A stretch of 14,369 nt of DNA from Chloroflexota bacterium (GTDB lineage: Bacteria; Chloroflexota; UBA6077; JADZDV01). Location: positions 1 through 14,369 of the forward strand of contig JADZDV010000277.1 in NCBI GenBank assembly GCA_020850915.1, in the 5' to 3' direction. Below, piece after piece: positions 1 through 6,820 of the stretch; within the stretch, counting starts at the first letter, position 1; each line of letters starts with the position of its first letter. The notes beneath the pieces were generated by a model, which worked only from the letters and a program-made list of their open reading frames with translations, made no database searches and was not told the origin of the DNA. The translations under genes were made by a program, and so were the position numbers.

Positions 1-74
1 AATGCCCCGAGTCCTTTCGCGCAGAACAGAACGAGGACGGCGACCATCGCTGTGGATACGATGCGGTAAGCCAT
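1..74 (-). CDS. Start of a secreted or membrane protein (5' fragment, runs off left edge)
   Basis: Only the first 24 codons are inside the window. The ATG at 74-72 is preceded by a perfect AGGAGG (87-82 on the minus strand) with a 7-nt spacer, one of the best ribosome binding sites here. The translated start, MAYRIVSTAMVAVLVLFCAKG, is a classic signal peptide: one Arg, then a hydrophobic run of about 13 residues with a Cys near its end. The Cys could be a lipoprotein attachment site, but the sequence before it (LVLF) is a poor lipobox, so ordinary signal peptidase cleavage or an N-terminal anchor is equally possible. The mature protein lies outside the window, so no function can be given. It sits downstream of the deacetylase on the same strand, 233 bases away with a hairpin between, so it is probably a separate transcription unit. 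Confidence 0.6.
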   Translation of the reverse strand, partial: MAYRIVSTAMVAVLVLFCAKGLGA

Positions 75-143
75 ACAGGGCCCTCCTTGCGCAATTTCAA
101 CGCAGTCAGCTCGCGCACCAGGCTGCTGCACGTGGTCTCAGCC

Positions 144-170
144 GCGGCCGTCTGGCCCAAGACGGGCCGC
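144..170 (-). terminator. Bulged GC-rich hairpin downstream of the deacetylase gene
   Basis: GCGGCC (144-149) pairs with GGCCGC (165-170), and GTCT (150-153) pairs with AGAC (160-163). There is a single bulged G at 164 and a 6-nt loop. It lies about 140 nt past the minus-strand deacetylase stop and about 70 nt before the next minus-strand start, where a terminator would be expected. There is no U-tract, so intrinsic termination is only a suggestion. Confidence 0.35.
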
Positions 171-307
171 GCTCTCTCTACACTAGTAGCAGGAATGCGG
201 CCCGCGCCAGTCCTAGCATGTTAACGAACGACCATCTCTCCGCGACGCGCGCGACGGATCGGATCGGAACAGGACACGCTCGCGTTGTTGGCGGCGCGGC
301 ACGCCGC

Positions 308-1219
308 TCAGGCGTCGGCTAGATCACTCCAGCGGACCAGCCGTGCGCCCACGGTCTGAAGCGCCTCCCGGGTCTCGCTCGCCACCAGCGCGGCAAGCTC
401 GCGGTCTCGCCCGACGGTGAAGGTGGTGAAGCGCGCCGCCTCGTCGTCAAGGCGACCGGGATGCACCATCAGCTCGGTCAGGCCGCGGGGAAGCTGCCGC
501 AGCTCGCGCTGGAGGGCGACCGGGCCGAAGCCAGTCCCCAGCGCCATGCCTCGGAAATGCGCCGTTGTTCTCAGGCCGGCCCGGCGCGCGAGCGCGGCGA
601 ACAGGCGTCCGAAGAGGGAGATCCCGAGCACGCGGATGGCGCCGCGCGGGCCCGGGTGGTGATTGCGGATCGGCGCGACACCCTCCGCTGGCGCGCGGAC
701 CGCTTTCACCCCGTAGCGTCGCGCCAGGCGCAGGACGACCGGCGCGACGCGCGGGTGGACGTGGATATGGTGGTGGCCGTCGAGGTGGTCGAGCCGCCCC
801 CCGAGCGCGAGCGCCCGCTCGACCTGGGCCGCCAGCTCCCGCTCGACGTCAGCGACTCGCGTCCTTCCCGTTGTGAGACGAGCCAGGAGCTCGCCCAGTG
901 CGAAGAAGCGTCCATCCGCTCTCCTCAGACTCGGCACCTGGTCCGGCGGACAGATTGGTCTATCGGCCGTGAGGTTGAGGTGCAGCCCGAGCCCCAGCGA
1001 CGGCGCCGCTTGCCAGAGGGCCACCGCGTCGGCCGCGGCTGGCAGGTTCGCCATCAGGCTGGCGCTGGTGACCGGCCCATCGCGGTGGGCCTGCAGGATC
1101 CCCCGGTTCACGGCCGGGCTCAGCCCGAAGTCGTCCGCGTTGACGATCAGGCGCCGCTCCCAGTCGCCGCTCGCTCGGCTGCCGGTGGTGCTGTCCGGGC
1201 TTGCTCTACTGCCCCGCAC
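308..1219 (-). CDS. ChbG/HpnK (YdjC-like) family carbohydrate deacetylase
   Basis: About 303 residues from the GTG at 1219. The family hallmark RRLIVNADDFGLS lies near residues 22-34; the two Asp of the DD pair belong to the metal site in characterised members (ChbG of E. coli, HpnK). Later come GLHLNLT and LDGHHHIHVHP, whose histidines fit the remaining metal-binding motifs, and a C-terminal LMVHPG block. Members remove N-acetyl groups from amino-sugar substrates such as chitooligosaccharides or glycosylated hopanoids; the substrate here cannot be read from sequence. The frame stays open to a TTG at 1315, but that start has no ribosome binding site and adds about 32 unconserved residues. The GTG has GGAAGGGAG upstream at a long spacing (about 13 nt), so the start is only moderately certain. 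No sugar transporter, glycosidase or hopanoid gene adjoins it. Confidence 0.88.
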   Translation of the reverse strand: MRGSRASPDSTTGSRASGDWERRLIVNADDFGLSPAVNRGILQAHRDGPVTSASLMANLPAAADAVALWQAAPSLGLGLHLNLTADRPICPPDQVPSLRRADGRFFALGELLARLTTGRTRVADVERELAAQVERALALGGRLDHLDGHHHIHVHPRVAPVVLRLARRYGVKAVRAPAEGVAPIRNHHPGPRGAIRVLGISLFGRLFAALARRAGLRTTAHFRGMALGTGFGPVALQRELRQLPRGLTELMVHPGRLDDEAARFTTFTVGRDRELAALVASETREALQTVGARLVRWSDLADA

Positions 1220-1472
1220 GAGAGCCCGCGAACTCCCTTCCAGTGTCCACGCAGTCTCTCCTGGCCGAGGGGCCGCCACCGGGCACCAGAACGGCCGCGG
1301 GACGGCGATGTTCAAACCAGTATATGCTGGATCTGTGCGCGACCCACCGACTCCCTCGAGTCGGCGGAGGCACCGGAGCCGATGGTGGTGGACGACGGCA
1401 GCCGGGGAGCGGTCTGCCCAGGGCGTGGCGCGGCGCGCGTGGATGTCGTCACGGGCGTCCTGTACGACAGGC

Positions 1473-1518
1473 GGCAGGAAGACACCCCGGCGATTTCTCG
1501 CCGGGGTGTCTTCCTGCC
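1473..1518 (-). terminator. Perfect 21-bp stem with 4-nt loop downstream of doxX-like gene
   Basis: The arms 1473-1493 and 1498-1518 are exact reverse complements over 21 bp, with a 4-base loop at 1494-1497. Read on the minus strand the loop is GAAA, a GNRA tetraloop. The hairpin lies about 38 nt beyond the DoxX-family stop on that strand and about 250 nt before the deacetylase start, so a minus-strand transcription terminator is the natural reading. No run of U follows on either strand, so it may act without a canonical U-tract or as an RNA 3'-end stabiliser. Confidence 0.6.
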
Positions 1519-1555
1519 CGCGAAACCGGTGGGATGTGCTGGCGAGTGAGGTGTC

Positions 1556-2101
1556 CTAGCGGGCCGCGATGCGCTCCAGGCGCTCTCCGCGCCCGGGGCC
1601 TGAGAGCCAGCGGGCGAGGGTGTTGCTGCCGAGGCTACGCTGCAGCAGGCCGTCCAGCCCCCAGACCATCCCGGCCGCGGCGAGCAGGAACACCAGGTCG
1701 CTGATCAGGAAGAGGCGATCGATCGAGCCGCCGTTCGAGGCCATGCCCTTCAACAGCATGTAATTGAGGTTCAGCAGGATGCCAACCAGCGCGCCCAGAC
1801 GTGTCAACAGCCCGAGCGTCAGCAGGATCGCGGCGGCAAGCTCGCCGATGGTGATGAGCTGGCTGAACAGCAGGACGTTCGGCTGGACCACGGCCTCCAG
1901 GAACGAGCGGAAGAACGGCTCGGCGGCAGCAGCAGCGCCGCGAGTCGGAGGCTGGGCCGCGGGATTGCCAAACAGGAAGTTTGTCAGCGGGCCGCTCTCC
2001 GTGAGCCAGCCCTTGCTGAGCTTGTCCCAGCCGTAGGAGAGGTAGTACAGGCCAAATCCGATCCGGACGAGCGCCAGAGCCTTCCCTGCACTGATGACCA
2101 C
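1556..2101 (-). CDS. DoxX family integral membrane protein
   Basis: 181 residues from the GTG at 2101. An AGGAGG (2111-2106 on the minus strand) stands 4 nt upstream; an in-frame GTG at 2116 is unlikely because that Shine-Dalgarno would then lie inside the gene. Four hydrophobic segments are visible: ALALVRIGFGLYYLSYGW, LLFSQLITIGELAAAILLTLGLL, the segment through GALVGILLNLNYMLL, and LFLISDLVFLLAAAGMVWGL. The Gly-Glu motif in the second segment and the overall four-helix plan match DoxX/DoxD proteins. The family includes the small subunit of archaeal thiosulfate:quinone oxidoreductase and proteins linked to redox stress, but most bacterial members have no assigned reaction, so none is claimed. 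The loop after the first helix holds an Ala/Pro-rich stretch (AAQPPTRGAAAAAE). The gene diverges from a TipA-type regulator across 181 bases and is followed by a strong hairpin, consistent with a monocistronic unit. Confidence 0.82.
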   Translation of the reverse strand: MVISAGKALALVRIGFGLYYLSYGWDKLSKGWLTESGPLTNFLFGNPAAQPPTRGAAAAAEPFFRSFLEAVVQPNVLLFSQLITIGELAAAILLTLGLLTRLGALVGILLNLNYMLLKGMASNGGSIDRLFLISDLVFLLAAAGMVWGLDGLLQRSLGSNTLARWLSGPGRGERLERIAAR

Positions 2102-2282
2102 GTGACCTCCTCGCACGCTAGTGTGCTAGCTCTCTGCCGCGAGAGCGCGCCCAGCGGTATACGAGCCACTGGGCCCGGTGGATGTCTTGCCGCCGAGCTG
2201 TCACCCGGTCGCGGCGTCCGATTCGCTCTTCACCCCGTGACTCTGACGGTGCGTCATGCCTTACGGTGGCTCAGGAGGACTG
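2102..2282. promoter_or_regulatory. Divergent promoter region between doxX-like and TipA-like genes
   Basis: This 181-bp region must hold promoters for both genes. Visible elements are an inverted repeat GCCCAG (2149-2154) / CTGGGC (2169-2174) around a GTATAC core, and a smaller one GCTAG-TGTG-CTAGC (2117-2130) close to the doxX start. An AGGAGG at 2273-2278 serves the regulator. MerR proteins bind dyads inside promoters with a long (about 19 bp) spacer. I could not find a convincing -35/-10 pair with that spacing, so the operator assignment is tentative. Confidence 0.4.
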
Positions 2283-3041
2283 ATGAGCTACACCGTGAAG
2301 AAGGTGGCTGAGATGGCGAGCGTCAGCGTGCGCACGCTCCATTACTACGACCAGATCGGACTGCTACGGTCGTCATCCACCAGCGAGGCCGGCTATCGGC
2401 TGTACTCGGACGCGGACCTGGACCGCCTGCAGGAGATCCTCTTCTTCCGGGAGCTGCGCTTCGGCCTCAAGGAGATCAAGGCGATCGTCGAAAGCCCGGG
2501 CTTCGATCGGAAGGAGGCGCTGCGGGCGCACCGCCAGCTTCTGGCCGAGCAGCAGCGCCGGCTCGGCCAGCTTGTCGAGCTCGCGGACCGGACGATCGAC
2601 GCGCTGGAACGAGGTCAGACCATGGACGAGCAGGCAAGATTCAGCGGCTTTGACGATTCGAAGCTCGAGGCGTACCGCGAGGAGGCGCGGCAGCGCTGGG
2701 GTCACACGGAGGCCTACAAAGAGAGCGAGCGCCGCGCCGCCAGCTACACCCGGGCCGACTGGGACGCCATCAAGGCGGAGAGCCAGGAGATCGAGCGGCA
2801 CCTCGCGGCGCTCGCGGACCGTGACCCGGCTGACCCGGAAGTGCAGCGCTGGATCGCGCGCCACCATCAGCAGATCAACGATCGGTTCTACACCTGCTCG
2901 CTGGAGGTGTACCGCGGTCTGGGCGACCTGTACGTGGACGATCCGCGCTTCGCCGCCTACTACGATCGCGTGCGCCCCGGCCTCGCGCGCTTCATGCGCG
3001 AGGCCATGCGCGTCCACGCGGACCGCCTCGCGGCAAGCTAA
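2283..3041 (+). CDS. MerR family transcriptional regulator with TipAS ligand-binding domain (TipA-like)
   Basis: 252 residues from the ATG at 2283, which has AGGAGG 4 nt upstream; the in-frame ATG at 2256 has no such site. Residues 1-70 are a MerR winged-helix DNA-binding domain (YTVKKVAEMASVSVRTLHYYDQIGLL, then EAGYRLYSDADLDRLQ). A dimerising coiled coil covers about 75-110. From about 118 onward the sequence matches the TipAS domain (FSGFDD, KESERRAASYT, FYTCSLEVYRGLGDLYVDDPRF, YYDRVRPGLARFM). TipAL of Streptomyces has almost the same length; its TipAS domain traps thiopeptide antibiotics, covalently through a Cys. The only Cys visible in this domain, Cys205 in FYTCS, may be the equivalent, though I have not aligned it. 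Such regulators activate promoters on ligand binding and usually control their own gene. The divergent DoxX-family gene is the nearest candidate target. Confidence 0.9.
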   Translation: MSYTVKKVAEMASVSVRTLHYYDQIGLLRSSSTSEAGYRLYSDADLDRLQEILFFRELRFGLKEIKAIVESPGFDRKEALRAHRQLLAEQQRRLGQLVELADRTIDALERGQTMDEQARFSGFDDSKLEAYREEARQRWGHTEAYKESERRAASYTRADWDAIKAESQEIERHLAALADRDPADPEVQRWIARHHQQINDRFYTCSLEVYRGLGDLYVDDPRFAAYYDRVRPGLARFMREAMRVHADRLAAS

Positions 3042-3160
3042 CGTTGGGGTCGGGGGAGGCCGAAGGTGAGCGTGCTGCCTCGCCCCGGCCGCTCTTCCGC
3101 GGTCTGGCGAACTCACGGTGCGCCACGCCTGGTTCGGCGGTGACCGTCTGCCGGTCGTTC

Positions 3161-3196
3161 GCGGTTGCGCGGCGCAGCGGTCCGTCGCGCAACCGT
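3161..3196 (-). terminator. GC-rich hairpin between convergent genes
   Basis: The arms 3161-3174 and 3183-3196 pair over about 14 positions: ten perfect pairs (CGGTTGCGCG with CGCGCAACCG), flanked by G-T wobbles and two further GC pairs, with an 8-nt loop. It lies 37 nt past the stop of the minus-strand small-protein gene and 120 nt past the plus-strand regulator stop, so it could end either transcript. There is no U-tract. Confidence 0.45.
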
Positions 3197-3232
3197 GTCG
3201 AGCGCGACGGCCCCAGGCCTCGCCGGGGGTCG

Positions 3233-3547
3233 CTAGTTGCCGCTATCGCCCACGCCCGGCGGTCGGCTCCCCAGTCGCTGCATGGCGATCCTGGCAGCTT
3301 CGTACTGCGACTGCGCGGAGCGGTAGCGGGTAAGGTTCGCGGGGCTGGGGTCGAGCTGCGCGATGCGGTCAGCCTCGGCCAACTGCCACTCCCGCTCCGA
3401 CACCTCCACGCGGAGCTGCTCCGGGGAGCGGGTCGCGAGGAGCACATGCGCGGCCGACTCGAGCTGCTGTCGCTTGTACGCCGAGTCGTCGGCGCGCTGC
3501 TGCGTCGTCGGTCGGCGGAATGGTCGCCGCTTCGTCTTCCGGGCCAC
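3233..3547 (-). CDS. Small hypothetical protein with basic N-terminus
   Basis: 104 residues, not recognised as any family. The GTG at 3547 follows AAGGGAG with a 5-nt spacer. Third codon positions are almost all G or C, which supports this frame over the competing plus-strand frame across the same bases. The N-terminus is strongly basic (MARKTKRRPFRRP), resembling nucleic-acid- or ribosome-binding tails. The rest is polar and predicted helical, with many Gln, Glu, Arg and Ala (KRQQLESAAHVLL, EVSEREWQLAEADRIAQL, RYRSAQSQYEAARIAMQRL), compatible with a coiled coil. No signal peptide, membrane segment or Cys is present. It stands alone between the convergent regulator and a gene-poor region, with a hairpin behind it. 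A small structural or nucleic-acid-associated protein is a guess only. Confidence 0.6.
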   Translation of the reverse strand: MARKTKRRPFRRPTTQQRADDSAYKRQQLESAAHVLLATRSPEQLRVEVSEREWQLAEADRIAQLDPSPANLTRYRSAQSQYEAARIAMQRLGSRPPGVGDSGN

Positions 3548-3885
3548 GTTGTCTCCCTTACCGGTGCGAGCGGCTGGTGGAGCCGCGACCCTGCTGGTTG
3601 ATGAGGCGGTCTGTGGCGAGATCGAGAGGCTGGCCGCCGCGGCGGCACGAGACGTAGCTCAACGTTGACTCCCTGGAAGGCTTGGCCGTTCCGTCAACGC
3701 GAGTCGTCGATGGGAACAGGAGCGGCGGTGACACGCCGCGCATTGCTGCCCAGCCGGGGTGGCCGGCGAGCGAAACAAACCAGCAGGACAACTATACCCG
3801 AGCCGTCAGTCTGAGCCTCCCCGCCACCCGGGTGCGCCCGAAACATGTTGCAGCGTGGCCGACAGACCGGTAGGGCCGTTTCAAC

Positions 3886-3907
3886 ACAAGTTGGTCACAA
3901 GTTGGTC
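3886..3907. repeat. Exact 11-bp tandem duplication
   Basis: ACAAGTTGGTC occurs twice head to tail (3886-3896 and 3897-3907). It lies in non-coding sequence of lower GC content than its surroundings. It could be a recent slippage duplication or a paired protein-binding site; two copies are too few to suggest an iteron array. Confidence 0.8.
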
Positions 3908-3952
3908 GCACCCCGCCACCCACCGCGCCGGAGCTGTCGGTGACCCGCCCAC

Positions 3953-4138
3953 GTGGACCACGAGCAGATGCTGGCGGGATCGAATCCTGACCTCGTGCTG
4001 GCGCCAGGCCGCCCGACCGACATCGCGCGGATCGCCCACGACCTGCTGGACCACGACGACCCGTTTGTCATGGAGAGGCCGATAGGCGGTCACGGCACGG
4101 ACCTCTTCAACTTCCGGCCGGAGCGCCCGTCGAGGCGG
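3953..4138 (+). pseudogene. Coding-like segment without its own stop; possible gene remnant
   Basis: A frame opening with GTG at 3953, directly after an in-frame TGA, reads about 60 residues of protein-like sequence (NPDLVLAPGRPTDIARIAHD, then LLDHDDPFVMERPIGGHG). Codon third positions are nearly all G/C and second positions are rich in A/T, the pattern of real genes in this genome. The frame has no stop before it runs into the antisense of the ABC-F gene, where it is surely not coding, so the end given here is approximate. No ribosome binding site precedes the GTG. The NPDLVLA-type phrase recalls periplasmic metal or cobalamin binding proteins, but the match is too short to name. It may be a truncated gene fragment or chance. 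Confidence 0.25.
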
Positions 4139-4168
4139 CCGCCAGGGCCCTGTGCTGTCGTGCCGAGA

Positions 4169-6091
4169 TTACACCGAGACGAGCAGCTCCTGGGCCAGCT
4201 CTTCCCAGCGGGCCTCGAGCTTCGCGGCCTCTTCGTCCAGCGCGGCGTACTCCACGGCCATGCTGTTCAGCATCTCGCGGTCACCGTACTGGTCCGGCTG
4301 GCCGAGGATGTCTTCCAGCTCCTTGCGGCGGTTCGCCACCCGCTCGAGCTCGGCATCCAGGTGCTCCATCTCGCGCTCACCCGGCGAGACGCTGTTCTTG
4401 TGCCGCTTGCCACTGGCGTGCTTGCCGTTCGTGGTGGCCACCGGCTCCAGCGCCAGGTCCTCGACGAGGGAGCGTGGCGCACCGGCGCCAATCTGCCGCT
4501 CGCGGTACTCGGTGTAGTTGCCGAGGTAGAACGCGATCGTCCCGCCACCCACCTCGCCGACCTTCGTGGTCACCTGGTCCATGAAGTACCGGTCGTGGCT
4601 TGCGATGACCACCGTCCCGGCAAAGGATCTCAGCGCCGCCTCGAGCTGCTCGCGCGAGCTGATGTCCAGGTGGTTCGTCGGCTCGTCCAGCAGGAGCAGA
4701 TTGCACGGTCGGAGGAGCAGCTTCGCCAGCGACAGCCGGCTCTTCTCGCCACCGGAGAGGAACTCGATCTCCTTCTCGACCTCGTCCTGGGTGAAGAGGA
4801 AGCGTCCGAGCAGGCTCCGAACCCGCTCCTCGCCCCAGCCCTCCGGGGCATGCTCGCGCATCTCCTCGACGATCGTTCGATCCAGCCGAAGGGCGGCCGC
4901 CTGGTCCTGAGCGTAGTAGCCGATCGTGACACCCTCGCCAACCTGAATGTGTCCGCTGTCCGGCTTCTCCAGACCGGCCAGCAGCTTCAGCAGGGTGGAC
5001 TTGCCCGCCCCATTCGGCCCGACCAGCGCGATCCGATCGCCACGCTCCAGCGAGGCGTTCAGCCCGTCGAACACAACGTGCTCGCCGAACGACTTCTTCA
5101 GCCCGTCGATCGTTACGACCTCGCGGTGGCTCGGCTTCCCGGTCGGGAAGCGCAGGGCGATCGCCGCGCCCCGGTCCTTCGGTGGCTCCAGTCGCGCCAG
5201 CTTGGCCAGCATCTTCTCCCGGCTCTTGACCTGCGCCGACTTCGTGGCCTTGGCGCGGAAGCGGTCCAGGAACGCCTGCTGCTGCTGGAGGAACTTCTGC
5301 TGCCGTTCGTACGCCGTGATGGCGGCCTGGCGGCGGCGCTCCTTCTCAGCCAGGTAGAAGGTGTAGTTGCCGCGGAAGTCGGTCAATTTGCCGTCTTCCA
5401 GCTCCACCGTCCGACTGATCGCGCGATCGAGAAAGTAGCGGTCGTGCGAGACGATGATCGTCGCGGACGGCGAACCGGCCAGGTAGCCCTCGAGCCACTC
5501 GGTGGCTTCGAGATCCAGGTGGTTCGTCGGCTCGTCCAGCAGGAGGATGTCCGGCTTGCGGACGAGGAGCTTCGCCAAGGCGATGCGGCTCTGCCAGCCG
5601 CCGGAGAACGCCCTGGTCTCCTTCGTCTTATCGGCGTCCGAGAAGCCGAGGCCGGCGAGGATCTGGTGGATCTCCGCCTCCACGCTGTAGCCGCCAAGCT
5701 GCTCGAAGCGCGCCATCAGGTCGCCCTGCTCGTCGCACAGGCGGATCAGCTCGTCAGCCTCTGGGCCGGCGATCAACTGCTGCTCGATCTCGTGCAGCTC
5801 GCGCTGGATCTGCAGCAGCTCGCCGTACGCGGAGAACATCTCGTCCCAGAGGGTGCGCCCGGGCGTAACCACGGCATCCTGCGGCAGGTAGCCAACCAGC
5901 CAGCCGGACGGCATCCGGACCTGGCCTTCGTCCGCCGTCTCGTCGCCCCTGACGATCTTGAGCAGGGTGGTCTTGCCAGCCCCGTTCGGGCCGACGAGGG
6001 CGATCTTCTCGGATCGCCCCACTTCCAGGTTGATCGTCGCCAGCACCTCGCGGGCGCCGAACGACTTCTTCAGATTGGCGAGCTTCAGCAC
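4169..6091 (-). CDS. ABC-F family ATP-binding protein (ribosome-associated type)
   Basis: 640 residues from the GTG at 6091, which follows CGGAGG with a 6-nt spacer; an upstream in-frame TTG at 6112 lacks such a site. There are two ABC ATPase domains and no membrane segment. Domain 1 has Walker A GPNGAGKT (34-41), signature FSGGWQ (162-167) and Walker B LLLDEP (183-188) followed by TNHLD. The charged helical linker (about 245-300, the P-site tRNA interaction motif region) follows. Domain 2 has GPNGAGKS (358-365), LSGGEKSR (445-452) and LLLLDEP (465-471). A coiled coil (about 560-640) ends the protein, as in Uup-like members. ABC-F proteins bind the ribosomal E site and relieve stalling or protect against antibiotics; which applies here cannot be read from sequence. 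Signature 1 has Trp-Gln where many have Glu-Arg. It is transcribed alone, with a hairpin separating it from the upstream minus-strand genes. Confidence 0.93.
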   Translation of the reverse strand: MLKLANLKKSFGAREVLATINLEVGRSEKIALVGPNGAGKTTLLKIVRGDETADEGQVRMPSGWLVGYLPQDAVVTPGRTLWDEMFSAYGELLQIQRELHEIEQQLIAGPEADELIRLCDEQGDLMARFEQLGGYSVEAEIHQILAGLGFSDADKTKETRAFSGGWQSRIALAKLLVRKPDILLLDEPTNHLDLEATEWLEGYLAGSPSATIIVSHDRYFLDRAISRTVELEDGKLTDFRGNYTFYLAEKERRRQAAITAYERQQKFLQQQQAFLDRFRAKATKSAQVKSREKMLAKLARLEPPKDRGAAIALRFPTGKPSHREVVTIDGLKKSFGEHVVFDGLNASLERGDRIALVGPNGAGKSTLLKLLAGLEKPDSGHIQVGEGVTIGYYAQDQAAALRLDRTIVEEMREHAPEGWGEERVRSLLGRFLFTQDEVEKEIEFLSGGEKSRLSLAKLLLRPCNLLLLDEPTNHLDISSREQLEAALRSFAGTVVIASHDRYFMDQVTTKVGEVGGGTIAFYLGNYTEYRERQIGAGAPRSLVEDLALEPVATTNGKHASGKRHKNSVSPGEREMEHLDAELERVANRRKELEDILGQPDQYGDREMLNSMAVEYAALDEEAAKLEARWEELAQELLVSV

Positions 6092-6121
6092 GGGGAACCT
6101 CCGGTCTCGCAACGGTCGGAA

Positions 6122-6138
6122 CCGGGCGGGCCGCCCGG
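6122..6138 (-). terminator. Compact GC palindrome between membrane-protein gene and ABC-F gene
   Basis: CCGGGCGG (6122-6129) and CCGCCCGG (6131-6138) are perfect 8-bp complements around a single G. In RNA this would form a 6-bp stem with a 5-nt loop. It lies about 44 nt past the stop of the minus-strand membrane protein and about 30 nt before the ABC-F start. It may end the upstream transcript or structure the ABC-F leader. No U-tract follows. Confidence 0.4.
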
Positions 6139-6181
6139 ACGGCCGGGAGCAGAGGCGTCCCGGGCCAGCACCTTCACATCG

Positions 6182-6820
6182 TCAGCGACCTGAGATTTTA
6201 TCAGATTCCGAGGCCGTCCCGCCGCGCCTGGTGAGGGCCTTGCGCAGCCAGACGACGAGCAATGGCCCTGCGACCAGGCTCAGACTCACGCCCAGCGCCA
6301 GAGGTGGTCCGTTCGCCAGGAGTCTCTGAAGCCCGCCGCCACTGCTCACGAGCACAACCGTCGTCCTCATGACGAAGAAGACGATCAGCCCGACCACGGC
6401 CAGCGCTCCGAGAGCCAGCGGCAGCGCGATCATCAGCCCATTCAACGAGCCAATGGCCGCGACAGCGAACGCCAGCCAGTGCCGCCAGACGCGTCCGACA
6501 CGCACCCCGCCGGTCAACCCGAGGACCGCGCACAGGGAGAGCCCGGTCGCGTTGAGCAGGATCAGCGGGTCCGGTCTGAGCGGGAGAAAAGGGGACGCCA
6601 CCAGCAACACGAGCGAGATAATGATCATCACGCCGCCGCTCAGCCGCGCGGTCCAGCGCAACCGCGCGTCGAGTGGCGCCGAACGCTGCTCGTAGGGCGA
6701 GGCCCGATCGAGGAACGCCCGCGGACTCACGGCCTCTATGGAACGCTCAGCAGCTCGCGACGAGTTCACGGGAGGTGGCGTCCGAGCAGGGAGCGCCAGC
6801 CGTTCCTCAGGCCTCGCCAT
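6182..6820 (-). CDS. Hypothetical multi-pass membrane protein
   Basis: 212 residues from the ATG at 6820; family not recognised. The first 59 residues are polar and rich in Arg, Ala and Pro, probably cytoplasmic. Hydrophobic segments follow at about 60-81 (VMIIISLVLLVASPFLPL), 85-105, 114-134, 135-151 (LGALAVVGLIVFFVM) and 172-190 (ALGVSLSLVAGPLLVVWL), so four or five membrane spans. The tail is short and basic (RKALTRRGG). No catalytic motif is visible. The start overlaps the end of the upstream gene by 14 bases and has no ribosome binding site of its own, so it is probably translated by coupling with that gene. The two very likely form one operon and one functional unit at the membrane. Confidence 0.72.
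   Translation of the reverse strand: MARPEERLALPARTPPPVNSSRAAERSIEAVSPRAFLDRASPYEQRSAPLDARLRWTARLSGGVMIIISLVLLVASPFLPLRPDPLILLNATGLSLCAVLGLTGGVRVGRVWRHWLAFAVAAIGSLNGLMIALPLALGALAVVGLIVFFVMRTTVVLVSSGGGLQRLLANGPPLALGVSLSLVAGPLLVVWLRKALTRRGGTASESDKISGR

Larger units (their letters stand above)
3548..4168. other. Gene-poor stretch of about 620 bases
   Basis: No complete, well-supported gene is visible between the small-protein start (3547) and the ABC-F stop (4169). The stretch must hold the promoter of the small-protein gene on the minus strand, although no clear -35/-10 pair stands out. It also contains the 11-bp tandem duplication at 3886-3907 and the coding-like segment from 3953, described separately. 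Two back-to-back palindromes, GGCGGCCGCC (4134-4143) and CAGGGCCCTG (4143-4152), lie just past the ABC-F stop but make poor hairpins. Confidence 0.5.

Noticed and set aside
461..1549. 362-codon plus-strand open frame
   Set aside because: It is antisense to the ChbG/HpnK-type deacetylase; the product is Arg/Gln-rich with no recognisable motif.
3044..3601. 185-codon plus-strand open frame
   Set aside because: It overlaps the minus-strand small-protein gene, which has a better ribosome binding site and more gene-like codon positions.
4134..4152. Two abutting palindromes after the ABC-F stop as a terminator
   Set aside because: Each is a loop-less palindrome, so a hairpin would retain only three base pairs per arm; too weak to call.
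3953..6193. 746-codon plus-strand open frame
   Set aside because: From 4169 on it is the exact antisense of the ABC-F gene, which has all expected motifs and a proper start. Long antisense frames are common in GC-rich coding DNA. Only the first 60 codons or so look gene-like.
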